Source of the DNA: Trichobilharzia regenti
Taxonomy: Eukaryota; Platyhelminthes; Trematoda; Strigeidida; Schistosomatidae
Length of the DNA stretch: 64,000 bases
Reading direction: 5' to 3'
Assembly (NCBI GenBank): GCA_944472135.2
Contig: OX235270.1
Location: 146,087,632-146,151,631 of the forward strand
Position numbers and translations under genes: made by a program. The notes beneath the pieces are model-generated. The model saw nothing but the letters and a program-made list of their open reading frames with translations, was not told the origin of the DNA and ran no database searches. Position 1 is the stretch's first letter; each line of letters begins with the position of its first letter. Positions 47,791 to 58,299 of the stretch are shown here, one piece after another.

Positions 47791-48362
47791 TTATAGTAAA
47801 TTATATGGCAGTTTTCGTATTATTCATGCGCATCAACATTGAACAGAGAATAGGATGGCAGTCAAATCTCTGCCTCAGATTCGTCGAGTTTGAAGAAGCT
47901 TTCAACAGTGTCGACCGCCAAGTGATTTTGGTACTGATTTAATACTACAGTGTGCAGCACTTCAAACCTTTGTCAACCTCACTCAACAGCTATACAACAC
48001 GTCACATGTCAAGTGATCCACTAAGCCTTTGAATTAAAGTCTAGAGTTAGACAAGGTTGAATACTGTCACCGATGACATTCCTGAGTTTAGTGGACTGAA
48101 TCATAGGGCAAACTATGGGGAGTGAGAAGACGAAAAGATAATTTAAGATCTGGGCTTCATGGATGATTTATGTCTAATCTCACAAGAACTCTAAGTCCTA
48201 TGTAGGGAAATCAACAAGGTGGTAGTAGAGGCACTGAAGACGGGACTCTTAGTGAACATGGCGAAGACAGAGGTGATGTAGACAGCCTACCAACCAACAA
48301 TAACAACAATAGTATGCACCGGTTACCATGAACGGAAGAGATCTGAATGAGATCATTTATTT

Positions 48363-48880
48363 TGTGGCAAGAGCTGGCTGTTACTCAAAATTGGTGGACA
48401 GTAATTTACGTCAATGTTTATGTCCCCAATATTGGTCGTGGGAAAAATTTTTTAATCTTTTTTATTTTTTGATTACAGCTTGATTCCACACTGTATTTTT
48501 GGTACAAGTATGCAATTTTCAGCATGGATGTCGGTAGCCCAAATTTTGCAGGCTGACCATAAATATCAGATGTGCGTCGGCAGGGGGTCGAACCCCGGAC
48601 CATGTGCATGGTCGGTGAGAGTCCTAACCACTGTGCCACCGACGCACAAATGAGAACAAAGGCTCTGCCTAGGCGGATACAGTTAACATATAGATGATGA
48701 CATTCCAGAAACAGCCACAAAGAGATGCAAGGTTAACTTTCTGTAAGAAACAGCCAATCAGAGGACTGTGTTTTTCTGCTAACAATAATCTATAATAATA
48801 ATGTACATGAAAATCTATAAATATGTGTTGATTTCCTTATTAAACAACCTGTTGCCTGGCCCTTGTCTTCTGTTGTTACA
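48363..48880 (+). mobile_element. probable solo LTR inserted in RTE-a, itself carrying SINE B
   Basis: Starts TGTGGCAAG and ends GTTGTTACA, with 4-base flanking repeats 'attt' (48359-48362 and 48881-48884). A TATA-like 'tctataaatatg' and an attaaa-like signal precede the 3' part. Without the SINE it is about 330 bases. No internal retrotransposon domain is present, so recombination to a solo LTR is the simplest reading. Confidence 0.55.
48463..48648 (-). repeat. SINE B copy nested in the LTR
   Basis: Minus strand, complete from poly-T-side tail to head 'cactgtgccaccgacgcac'. Its 100-aa antisense open frame is incidental. Confidence 0.92.
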
Positions 48881-49445
48881 ATTTTACTTATTTGAGAAGC
48901 ATAATTTCAACTGTAGGCGACGCCACAGATAAGAATTTCCAGGCCAGGAAGTTTCGAAACAGCGAGACAGACCTTCAGTAGTTAGGAATTACTGTGAAGA
49001 TCTACTGTACTAAGCATCGGGGAACAAGATTCTAGTTTTCAGCACCAATGTCAAGTCTGTCCCTCTCTACGATTCAGAGACTTGGCGAACGTGTGACCGA
49101 AAGCATTTATTTTAATCAGGCTTCAGGCTCTTATCAACAGCTATTTTCGCCGCATACGGAATTTACTGCTCAACAAATGCCTAGAAGGAAATGGAGGTCG
49201 ACTGAACAAGCGCTTAGGAGACCGTTGAGTAACTAGCGTACCAGGGTAGTCCTCAAGTAGAATTCGAATTGGGAACAAAGACTTGTACGTATGTCCGCGA
49301 GTGACATGGAGGAGATCATTTGAGGGGAAGATGAAAGTGCATGGGCAATCGTTAATACGTGGATAAAAAGACTATGGAGGACAGGAAGAAATGGGATATA
49401 CTGCTGAAGCTCAATGTTCCTGTTTGGAATCCAAGAGAATAATAA

Positions 49446-49818
49446 TAAGATAGTGATTACGGTACTTGTTTTACCATCACTATTATTATTATTACGCCTT
49501 AGTCAGCAAGCTTCAAAAATACATTGTGAGATTGGATTTCTAAACCCACTTCAGTTAGGAACACCGTGAGCCACTGACGGATTCCGATTTTTGGTGTAAG
49601 AAGAAAACTCCTCTTACCGAAGTAGAAAATCTAAGGGGAGAAAACAGTTACACCAATAACTGTAGAAATACAAACAAAGAACAGGTGATATGGGAAGTGG
49701 ATTATTTATTATTTACTCAATTTTTGAAAATTTACAACTGTCAAAGTATATAATAATAATCTCGTTATTCCAAACAATAATAATTATGCAAAATGGAATT
49801 TTCATCATTTTGATACCT
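49446..49818. other. spacer
   Basis: att tract at 49483-49494. Nothing recognised. Confidence 0.35.
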
Positions 49819-49837
49819 ATTGCAACGATTTTGTTTA

Positions 49838-50071
49838 TTCCTTTAGGTTGCTAGTGGAAGATAGGGCTTCAAGCTAGAGGCTTTAAGTTTCACTAACAGT
49901 GGTGTTTATTTCTACGGGATGAGATTGCTAGCCTCATGGCGAACCTTCCCTCTTTACCAGTCTTATTACTGGTTTAGCGAGGTAAGCGAGTGCGTCGTTT
50001 GCCGGGGGTTCGAACTTCGAATCACATCAGGCGTGGTTGGCGAGGATTCTATCGCTGCGCCACCGACGCAC
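49838..50071 (-). repeat. SINE A2 copy with target-site duplication
   Basis: Flanks 'attgcaacgattt' (49819-49831) and 'attgcaacaattt' (50072-50084) match at 12 of 13 bases, so this insertion is older than those with perfect repeats. Confidence 0.88.
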
Positions 50072-50334
50072 ATTGCAACAATTTATCTCATTTTATAAAT
50101 GTGCACCTATATATGATTTGAAATAATAATAATAATATTAATAAGGAAACCACTATAAATAGAATGTTGGTGGAAACATAATGAAGTATATGTATAGAGT
50201 ATAAAAGATGATACATGTAATAATAATAATCTTTGTTTATACTTTGCAGTTGAGATTGCTGATTTAAAAAGTTTATAAGTCCTCTTATGCTATCTGACTC
50301 TTCACGCAGAACTCGTGCCAAATACGGAATTTTT

Positions 50335-50470
50335 ATATTGAGCCACTGAGACCCGATCCAATAGTCCTTGAATTCTAACTTCTGCCAATTCACGACATAG
50401 CGCGACCACTTGACAATGTCTTCTTTGATGAGTTACTGCCTCGCCTTCAACCCGTCATACCCTACTGGTC
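50335..50470 (-). repeat. SINE H leader fragment
   Basis: Reverse of the leader and first bases of SINE H: 'gccactgagacccgatccaa', 'gaattctaacttctgccaat', then 'cgacatagcgcgaccacttg'. Shows that the leader upstream of the tRNA-like head is a real part of many copies (compare 27420-27500 and 52700-52800). Confidence 0.65.
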
Positions 50471-50532
50471 ACGGCTTCCCACTAGGACCCCAGGTTAACT
50501 GCCTGAATAGGGCCAGTCACTAGTGAGCATCA

Positions 50533-50728
50533 GATTAATTTTCAAGTATTGGTTTTGTAGGGATTTCGTTTGATTGCATGGAGGACTTCATCATGAACTG
50601 ACATCATTTAGAGAACCACTGGAAAAATGACAGGGAGTACTGGACAGCTGTTTCATCCTAGTCTGCGACTCTTCGTCAATACACACCAACCGGGGTTCGA
50701 AACCAGGACCTTCTGGTTACAATGCGAG
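50533..50728 (-). repeat. SINE H copy, left arm of a foldback pair
   Basis: Reverse tail, module ('ggacagctgtttcatcctag') and head to 'ggaccttctggttacaatg'. Pairs with 50797-50958. Confidence 0.85.
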
Positions 50729-50796
50729 AATTTGTTGCTTAATTCAACTTTTGCTACATTGTGTTGGGTGAATGGATTTATGAAATAGATTATCAC

Positions 50797-50958
50797 AGGG
50801 TTCGAACCCCGGTGGGTGCTTGCCGATGAAGAGTCGAAAACTGGGACGAAACAACTGTCCAGTACTCCCAGGTTTTCCAGTGATTTTCTAAATGGTGTCA
50901 ACTCATTATGAAATCCTCCACGCAATCAAACAAAAATCCGTACAAAACCAATACTTGA
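50797..50958 (+). repeat. SINE H copy, right arm of a foldback pair
   Basis: Starts at Box B 'gggttcgaaccccggtgggt', module 'gatgaagagtcgaaaactgg', and tail to 'aaaccaatacttgagg'. About 68 unmatched bases separate it from the left arm. Confidence 0.85.
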
Positions 50959-50974
50959 GGATTCTTATATTTAG

Positions 50975-51061
50975 TTGTACGAGTGTAAATTTTTATGGAG
51001 TTCCTCCTGAAGTTTGCCCGAATAAATACAAGGCGAAAGTTGAGAATAAAGAGGATGTTCA
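50975..51061 (+). CDS. putative exon 6, product not recognised
   Basis: Acceptor 'gattcttatatttag' lies only 16 bases after a SINE H. One leading base completes an Asn codon from 41805. The peptide reads CTSVNFYGVPPEVCPNKYKA then KVENKEDV. The two Cys flanking a Pro-rich turn look like a real domain piece. The donor is uncertain: 'gttcagtatca' (end 51061) is used here; 'acaagtcaac' nearby is an alternative. The open frame stops at 51080-51082. Confidence 0.35.
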
Positions 51062-52261
51062 GTATCAGACAAGTCAACTTTAAGCAAATACTTGCAAGAA
51101 TTAAAGTGGCTATTGACAGTAATGTCAGTTAGCTGAATCAAAGGCAAACCACTAACCCTACTTACAGCCTTCAGTTTTCTACATATTATGGCGTAGTCTT
51201 TTTTTCGAGTAGTCCAGGGAAGAATAATGGTGAATTATAAACGAAAATGGGCAAAAAACCTGAATTAACAAACTGTGTGAAAAGAGGCTGAGTTATGCCA
51301 GAAAGTCTCAACTTCTTTATGAAATAAGTCAGACGAAAATTTTCCTTGAAATCAACAGGATATGAGACGACGAACAGAGATTCGAAGAGAAACTGATACT
51401 GCTGAGATGAGAAATATTCAATTTATTCCCTAAATGGCAAATGTAAAGGTCGTCAGTGATCGTGAATAAGTTCCATTTATACAAATGATCGTTTATAAGA
51501 ACAGAGAAAGAAAAATAAATCACATTGCATATCAGATATTAGCTGGTACCTATAAACCACGATCTTTCACTACAATGTACTCAGTGGGTGAAAAAGATAT
51601 ATTCACACTATCTCTGACGCAGTCTTCAATAGAAAATACACTTTCAAAGAAAGTAACCAAAGTACATTAACAAAATTTAAAGGATTTACAAAATTTTTAA
51701 GAAGGAGGAATTAAAAGTATGAAATCCGTCTTATCATCAACATTAGCTTGAGAACGAAATGGTTTTACGAACCTCAATGCAACCGGTTCGACAAATCGCC
51801 TTCATGATGTTTGGTCAGCCAGTTATTAGTTGTCATACTGATCCGAACTCATCTGGCTAATCATTCATTTCGACGTTGCCTAGTTTTTTTTAAATTTCAT
51901 TGTGAAGGGGAATGAAAATATATCTGAGGTCACTAACAGCATAATGAGGAGAACTGTTTTCCTTAGTCTCATTGGGTTTTAACTTTGAATATGTGCCGGC
52001 CTTGTTCATTGGCTTCAGCACTCGACTTCCAGTCAACGGGTCGTGAGTTTCAGTCCCACTCTGTCTGGGAAATCAGGTAGTATCATCAGGCCTCACAAAA
52101 TAAGCGTGGTTAATATCTCGGCATCGAATAAACAAGTTCTAATTAACCAATCAGCCAAATTAAATGAAACATTTTGCAATAAACAAAGTAAGGAGATTTA
52201 CAGGTTGCCTAAATTTAGTCATTTTCGAAAACAGACCTTATTTTACATGATTTCTAGTGAT
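51062..52261. other. spacer with coding-like decay
   Basis: At 51358-51432 the frame DMRRRTEIRRETDTAEMRN follows 'ttgaaatcaacag', and at 51485-51670 a 61-codon frame ends KKVTKVH. Both have protein-like composition but no recognised family; they may be a decayed gene piece. A tRNA-like Box B appears near 52045. Confidence 0.35.
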
Positions 52262-52430
52262 CGCTAGATAAACGAGTCAGAGAGCTCGCCTTGTGACCTG
52301 AAGGTTCTGGGTCTGATTCTCAGAAAGGTCACGTTTCCTCGTTGTTGAAGAGTTCCGGAACAACTGCCCCGTACTACCTGGTGGATTTCCAATGGTTCTC
52401 TAATCCACAATCAAACTTAAAACTGTTTTC
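52262..52430 (+). repeat. SINE H copy, highly diverged
   Basis: 'gctcgccttgtgacctgaag', 'gggtctgattctcag', 'gttgttgaagagttccgg', 'tccaatggttctctaatcc'. Confidence 0.65.
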
Positions 52431-52496
52431 TTTGTTCAGTATTCATTCTTTTGAAAATCTTAATGGACATTTATAGTCAGTTAAAACTTAAAATTG

Positions 52497-52810
52497 AAGT
52501 GTTGGTTTCTAGGGATTTGAATGGTTACAGCATTTCATCATGAGCTGACATTGGTTAGACAACCACTAGAAAACGTGAAAGTACTGGACACCTGTTTCGT
52601 CCTAGTTTGAGACTCTTCATCAGTAGGGACCCACTGGGATTTGAACCCAGGACCTTCTGGTTACAAGGCGACCTCGTATACCTTTAAGCCACTGGGACCC
52701 GATCCAATGGCCCTTGAGTTCTAACTTCTGCCAATTCATGACATACAGCGACTCGTAGCCAATGTCTTCGTCAAGTATTTGTCCTCACACCCGACCTGCT
52801 GCACCCTACT
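52497..52810 (-). repeat. SINE H copy with leader
   Basis: Full minus copy: tail, module ('ggacacctgtttcgtcctag', 'ttgagactcttcatcagta'), Box B 'gggatttgaaccc', head to 'gccactgggacccgatccaa', and the leader 'gttctaacttctgccaattc' to about 52810. One of the most complete copies. Confidence 0.88.
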
Positions 52811-53022
52811 GGTCACGACTTCTCAGTAAAACTTAAAACACTATATTCAAGTGTTGGTCGTTATTGAATATTAAGGAAATTGAAAGCGGAGAAATTGAAG
52901 GTAAACCCAAAATATATTATCATTCCCGATAGAGATTTCTACGTATGAACGCCTCTTTTGGCCTATGGTAAAACCCTATGACTAAGAACAAAAGTGAGAT
53001 CTGTTGAATGTTAATTACAAAG

Positions 53023-53119
53023 CTAATTGTTCATACGGCTGAATTCCAAGGATCGGCTAGACAGAGTGAAAGAGAGTACATCCTAAAGAATAACTGGCGT
53101 TTCATCAGTAATCTTACTG
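53023..53119 (+). CDS. putative exon 7, product not recognised
   Basis: The right border 'aatcttactggtataat' is a fair donor. The left border is unclear: AG sites at 53022, 53050 and 53060 are possible, and the last matches the phase of the previous exon as drawn. The frame reads SARQSEREYILKNNWRFISN, with charged and aromatic residues unlike random sequence. It ends with one base that joins 54483. Confidence 0.3.
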
Positions 53120-53199
53120 GTATAATAATTTATATTTTAAATAAATTCAAACTACTTCCTGGGGAATTTGTAGTTCTTTGTAGTTCACCTTGTTCTTAA

Positions 53200-53769
53200 T
53201 CGAATAATGCTGATGTCCAGACAAGAAAGTTCGTGATACTGACATAATTTTCAATTTACTATCCTTCATTTTTGTTGTCTATCTCAAAGATTCAGGTTAT
53301 TTGTATTTTACTATTGGGAACGTTTCAGCTGGAAGCAGCTCTGGAAAAGTTAAGGCATAGCGTTACAGTAGGAACGAGTACATGAGTAACCCTGGTTTCA
53401 CTAAGTTACCCAGTTTATGCATGAATCTCTAGGTAATTGCTGCTGCATTCGTTCCTCGTGGTTGCCATATCCTTACTTGATCTCAGTCCCAAAGCAGTCG
53501 ACGGTAGTATTGTACACCAGTAAACTTCCAGTTGTCCATTAGAGTAGATTTTCGTCGATACTCACTGGCAAATTCTTCGCTTTTCAGTCTAGTTTTTGTG
53601 TACAGTGTTCTAAAGGATTAATTATTGATGAGTCTGTCAGTCAGCATTATGCCGAAATTCTTTATCAGTCTACTTTCTTTCTTGAGTAGAATTCAGGCCA
53701 GGGATTCAAGTCACTCTTAATCTCCTCCATCAGTACTTCTGAATTTTTTTAAAATTGTGACTTATATTC
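53200..53769. other. spacer
   Basis: Nothing recognised in about 570 bases. Confidence 0.4.
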
Positions 53770-54020
53770 ATTTCAAGTTTGCCCACGGACTGATATCGGT
53801 TAAAGAACCATTGAAAACGACTAGAGGGTGCTGGGCATCTGTTCAGTCCTAGCTTGCGACTCATCGACAGTACGCATCCGCAACACGCGCTCGAACCCAG
53901 TACTTACCTGTCACAAGTCAACCTCATAGACCATTCAGCCACTGGGATCAGACCCGATTCAGTGGCCAACCAATAAATTCTAACTTCTATCAATTCATGG
54001 TTTTATGGCGACCACAAACC
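53770..54020 (-). repeat. SINE H copy with leader
   Basis: Minus strand: 'ctgatatcggttaaagaacc', module remnant 'tagcttgcgactcatcgaca', head 'agccactgggatcag' and leader 'attctaacttctatcaattc'. Confidence 0.75.
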
Positions 54021-54114
54021 AGTGTCAGTGAAATGTACTAGTCACGATGTTTCACTAGAACTCACTCCAGACAGCCTCGCCCTGTAACCAGTCACTAGTG
54101 TGTGTCAGATTAAT

Positions 54115-54345
54115 TTTCAAGAGTTTGTCTGTGGGGATTCGATTTGTTTCAGGTTGTAAACGAAAGGTCCTGGGTTCGAACCCGAGGGGCGGGTGAGTAC
54201 TGGTGGTGAGTCCCAAACTAGGACGAGACAGTAGTCCGGTAATCCAGTGGGTGGGTGGGGGTTTCAATACCTCTCTAACTTATATCAATCCATGGTGAAA
54301 CTTGAAACAAATCATATCCGCCTACAAACTAACTCATGAAATTTA
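54115..54345 (+). repeat. SINE H copy ending in its own inverted tail (foldback)
   Basis: 54115-54155 is the reversed tail, then the plus copy starts at 'gtaaacgaaaggtcctgggt' and runs to the tail 'tccgcctacaaactaactca'. Module core 'gtggtga', stem gtcc/ggac kept. Confidence 0.75.
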
Positions 54346-54482
54346 TCCGTTTTTTGTTTCACATTTTAAAAAACTCAATAAATCTGTTCAACTACCAGTT
54401 ATTTTAACAAATAAATGATTATCTTTTTTTATTTTTTTTGAAATCTATGAATTTGTACACACTGATTTATGTGTTCCTACAG

Positions 54483-54538
54483 CGTACATTTCATCAGGGA
54501 TTATCAAAATTAATGAGAATCCAGTTAAACAAGCATGA
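54483..54538 (+). CDS. putative terminal exon 8 with stop
   Basis: The acceptor 'tgatttatgtgttcctacag' is strong. Two leading bases complete an Ala codon from 53119, then YISSGIIKINENPVKQA and TGA at 54536-54538. A second frame is also open here (RTFHQGLSKLMRI...), so phase agreement with exon 7 is the main argument for this reading. The next AATAAA-like signal is about 560 bases on, near 55105. Confidence 0.35.
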
Positions 54539-55519
54539 TAAAATTTTTTTACTGTATAACAAAAAAGGACATGTTGAAACATGTCTTATCTCTGCTATTG
54601 ACTCTCTCTCTGTGTGTTCAGACTCTCTGTACACAGACACTCACACATCTTTCCCTACACACACACACACACACACACTCACACACTAATACACAATCTA
54701 TCTCTGATTGTAGAGTAGATGTAAGTAAGTAGCACCAGCAGCAACAACAACAAGAACGACAGCATCAGCAGTTGCATTAATAAGTCAGTTAGTTTAAAGG
54801 GCAATGAATGAATGGAAAAGTTGAAATATGAATTTTTAAAAAAAACGAAAAATAGCTTTAATTCTTTTTTATTGATTTAACAGTGTTTTAGTTGGGATAT
54901 GGGATGTATGTAGTATATGGAGTATATAAAATGAACACAAAGCAATAACTAGTTGATGAATTAATTCTTAACCGACCAGTAAGTCGTCTATATCACTCAC
55001 ATTTTGAGTAATAATTTATTTGCACAGATTTTGTTTTAACAATATATGCATACTTATATATGCATATGCATATACATATACATTTAATGTCGAAATATTT
55101 GAGTATAAATAAAAGGGAACAATTAAAATAGTTTTTGTTTGTTTGTTCATGTTCGTGTCCGTGTGTGTGTGTGTGTGTGTGTCTGCACCCGATTCGTATA
55201 GAGATGAAAGATAATCAGAAAGATAAAGACAAATGTGACGGAGATAGATGATGAATTAGTTCGGAGGTTATTTCCACCTCGCATTAATGCGTACACATAT
55301 CCATCCATCCATCTTAGTAAGTAAGTGATATATGTGCATTAATGATATTCCTTTTAAAATAAAATAAAATAGAATAAAATCTTGTATGCGATCTATTGTT
55401 TGCTTGTTTTTTCTTCTTTTATTCACGGATAAGACCTAAGGTTGATGCAAGATATCTCAAAACAACTAGCTGGAGATGAATCGCCATAGATTTGAAATCA
55501 ATAACCTTCACTAAGACCA
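54539..55519. other. spacer, possible 3' UTR then microsatellites
   Basis: CA tract at 54655-54685, GT at 55161-55181. 'aaataaaa' near 55108 could be a poly(A) signal. Confidence 0.35.
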
Positions 55520-56430
55520 ACATGAAGAACCTAGAAGACCTGGATTTCGCGCGTGGATGATTTATGTTTGATGTCACACATATAAAATCTAAGACTTACA
55601 AGCGAAAACCGACAAAATGGTCGAAGAAGCAGCCGGTGAAGACAGGACTCCAGGTGAACATAAACAAGACTGAAGTTATGAAAATAACCAACCAAACAAA
55701 CAAGAACAACAACAGCAGCAACGTGCAGCACCAATCACCACCAACGGGAGGGATTTGAAAGAGGTTACTTCATTCACTCACTTATCTAGGGAGCATTGTC
55801 TCCACTACAGGCTGTCGAAACGGACGAGGATGTCAAATCTAGCGAGAATCGGGTGGGGGCGAGAAACACATTCATCAACCTGAAACCAATCTGGAAATCT
55901 CCATCACTCAGCATCAACAACAAAATTCAGTCGGATTTTCAATACAAACGTCAAGTCAGTCAGTTCTTCTATACAGATCAGAAACTTGGCGGGTGGGTCA
56001 CAAAGAATATTTCCAACAGTCTGTTGCAGATCATTATCAACAACTGTCTTCGCTCTATACTGAAGATCAGATGACCGGGCCGGAAAGAGTCACCAAAAAC
56101 AAGAAACTATGGGAACAAACAAAACAAGAACAAAGCAATTGCCAACCAACAAATATGGAGGAGAAAGTGGAGATGGATTGGACACTCATTGAGGAGGCCG
56201 GTCGGTGACATCGCGCGCGCGTCAGACCATTACTCGAGTGGAACCAGACCGAAAGGGAGGCACGCGACGAGTGGGAGGTCAGTGCAAGGGTGACATGGAG
56301 GAAATCGTGTGAAGAGTAGTTGAAGCAGTATGGGCTAACATGGATGCAGGTGAGAAGTACAGCAGGAGGGAGAAGCAAATGGAGACGTGCAGTTGAAGCC
56401 CTATGTTCCACTAGGAACCCAAGGGAACAA
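55520..56430 (+). pseudogene. RTE-a LINE fragment, best-preserved C-terminal region
   Basis: Frames give 'MTSKTKDLDFA'-like remnants near the start, 'GARNTFINLKPIWKSPSLSI', 'NNKIQSDF', 'LLQIIINNCLRSILKIR', 'QMTGPERVTKNKKLWEQTKQ', 'EEKVEMDWTLIEEAGR', and an end 'gccctatgttccactaggaa'. An aat-like tail follows. This copy is the best local reference for the RTE-a 3' end. Frameshifts and stops remain. Confidence 0.8.
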
Positions 56431-56639
56431 TAATACTAATAAGACCAACGTATGAAAACAAGTGTGCCGAAAGAAGAGCATCGATTAATCGTCATATTTA
56501 TGTACTGAAATCAATCGGAAACTAGGATAGTATTACGAGGTATCATCAGATGGACAGATGTTTCCGCTGACTTTGGATATACTCGCCATAAAAAGAAAGA
56601 GTGTAGAAAGTAGAACATTTGATGTGTGAGGATCGTTGT

Positions 56640-56860
56640 AACAAACTAACATCTTCATCTAAACTAGCCACCTTTAATTGCACTTCTCATTTCACATACT
56701 GCTGTGGTGCCAGTTATATTGGCTGTTGATCTAGGGACCACATTTTTCGTTCTCAGGAATATCTAACAATGTGGCTAAACAAACCTGTGGTTGCAATCAC
56801 TAACACTTATACATTAGATCACCTAGTCCAAAGAGATAACAAAGTTGCCATTGAAGAGTC
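56640..56860 (+). pseudogene. Penelope-like element relic, GIY-YIG core
   Basis: The frame beginning at 'gccacctttaattgcac' reads ATFNCTSHFTYCCGASYIGC, with 'YCCGASYIG' matching 'SCGADYIG' of the 33.6k copy. A stop follows directly, then 'HIFRSQEYLTMWLNKP' and 'LDHLVQRDN'. Too diverged from the others to be the same subfamily. Confidence 0.65.
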
Positions 56861-57169
56861 TATCTATCTATCCAATAAATTCCCAAAGGCCTCTAGATAT
56901 ACCGAATACTCCAAAGAACAGATATCATTGCAATTTTCTTAAATCAACTGGAAATCTGCGTGTGGAAGAAACAGGTTCAAGCACTGTTACTAACTATCTT
57001 GGCCTATTGTGGGACCTAGAAATTCATAAATTCTGTATTGTTCCCTTTGAGTAATCTAACATTCAGTTTAGTGTTATACTGATGCATATTACCACTTACA
57101 CATGCTTTTGAACTGTAATCGATCGACATCAGTACTGATTCAATGTGATCTAAAACAGTTATGATATTA
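56861..57169. other. spacer
   Basis: A tcta tract lies at 56858-56873. Nothing recognised. Confidence 0.35.
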
Positions 57170-57343
57170 GATGGTTGAAGGCAATCGGCAGGAATCCTTG
57201 CTTGACCTAGATTTCGTACTAGTTGGCACTCGTCAGCAAGGCGTATCTGCTACCTTGAAGGAACTCAAGCCCCTTCTGAGTTTCGAACCCGCGAAACCCA
57301 GTGCTGCAGTCAGAGACGTCACCACTGAGCTATTCAGACTCGC
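57170..57343 (-). repeat. SINE C copy
   Basis: Minus strand; the head reads 'atagctcagtggtgacgtct' with 'ctgactgcagcactgg' and Box B 'cgggttcgaaact'. The body runs to 'cctgccgattgccttcaacc'. The open frame over it is incidental. Confidence 0.8.
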
Positions 57344-57499
57344 GATTGACCTCCTGTAGGATTGTAGTGAATATTTTGATTGGACACTAGTAACTAGTGT
57401 GATGTGTCTAGTCCTTTCTTTGGTGCAGATTGAATTATCAGTCAGATTTGTAATGTGGCTAGCATTCTAGGTAGCTCGCCATCACCGTGCACATTGATT

Positions 57500-57575
57500 T
57501 GATGATATTAGATGGTTGGAGGCAATCGGCAGGAAGCCTTGGATCTAGGTTGCGTACTAGTTTGCAGTCGTCATT
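57500..57575 (-). repeat. SINE C 3' tail fragment
   Basis: 'gatattagatggttggaggc' and 'aatcggcaggaagcc' repeat the end of the copy at 57170, including the flanking 'gatattagatggtt', so either a local duplication or insertion at a repeated target. Confidence 0.7.
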
Positions 57576-57899
57576 AATAATAATAATTCCTTGATAGTTA
57601 TGATAATATAACTGTAGAACCTGATTATGAAGTTATCGGCAAGGATATTCTTTGTTCATTAATTAGTCTTTTGATGTATTCACTTTCATTTATCCTTTGA
57701 TTTAAGTGAAATGTGAAGAGCGATATTTAAGTAGCATGAAAACGTTTCAACACTTGACTAAGAAGGTATCAAAATTGTAAGTTAAAAATCTTTGCAAACT
57801 GTGAATACACATCTCAAGATAATTATTTCTAGTGTCCGATAAAAATATTTATTCTACTCCTAAAAGATGTCAATCGCGAGCTCAAATTACTCAACCGTA
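57576..57899. other. spacer
   Basis: A short aat tract near 57575; nothing recognised. Confidence 0.35.
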
Positions 57900-58052
57900 T
57901 TGTCTCTGACCCTAGCGGCGGTTGACACGAGTTCGGATCTCTGGAGGCATATGAGTTCCTTCAAGACTGGAGACACGACTTGCTGACTGGTGAGTACCAA
58001 CAAGCAGGCAATCAAGGTCCATGGCATCCTGCCGATTGCCTCCAACCAAACA
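57900..58052 (+). repeat. SINE C copy, diverged head
   Basis: 'gttcggatctctggaggcat', 'gagttccttcaagactgg', 'cttgctgactggtgagtacc' and 'cctgccgattgcctccaacc'. Confidence 0.7.
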
Positions 58053-58129
58053 GCAACAGTTTTTGAAAAAAATATTTTTAACTCCTTAGCGTAAAAGTAA
58101 CCTCACCTAGTTAACTAACTTGCTATTTT

Positions 58130-58232
58130 TATAGCCAGTCCCAAGCCTTGGTAAACAGGGGAGGTTGGGCGTGGGGCTAGCAACCCTACACCACAAAAAC
58201 TATCAAACTGCTAGAGAAACTTCAACGCACAG
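58130..58232 (+). repeat. SINE A body fragment
   Basis: 'taaacaggggaggttgggcg', 'ggggctagcaaccctacacc' and 'ctagagaaacttcaa'. Head and 3' end missing. Confidence 0.6.
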
Positions 58233-58299
58233 AAAATATATTAGATATGCAAAAAATTCAAATAAAAGTATTATTCTTGGCTGGAATCCAAGAGGCGAA

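Larger units (their letters stand above)
47830..49445 (+). pseudogene. RTE-a LINE fragment with RT domain, interrupted by an LTR
   Basis: Before the interruption, frames read 'LRFVEFEEAFNSVDRQVI' (RT motif A region, Asp of 'FD' changed in context), 'ALQTFVNLTQQLYNTSH', and 'MDDLCLIS' at motif C (family 'ADD' here 'MDD'), then 'LKTGLLVNMAKTEVM'. After 48884 the frame resumes with 'TYLGS'-like sequence, 'RKWRSTEQALRRP' and the 3' end 'gttcctgtttggaatccaag' plus an aat tract. Many stops make it inactive. Removing 48363-48880 plus one 4-base repeat rejoins the LINE, as alignment with 55.7k shows. Confidence 0.78.

Noticed and set aside
55796..56074. 92-codon open frame as a host gene
   Set aside because: It is the RT C-terminal part of an RTE-a LINE, repeated at 8k and 49k.
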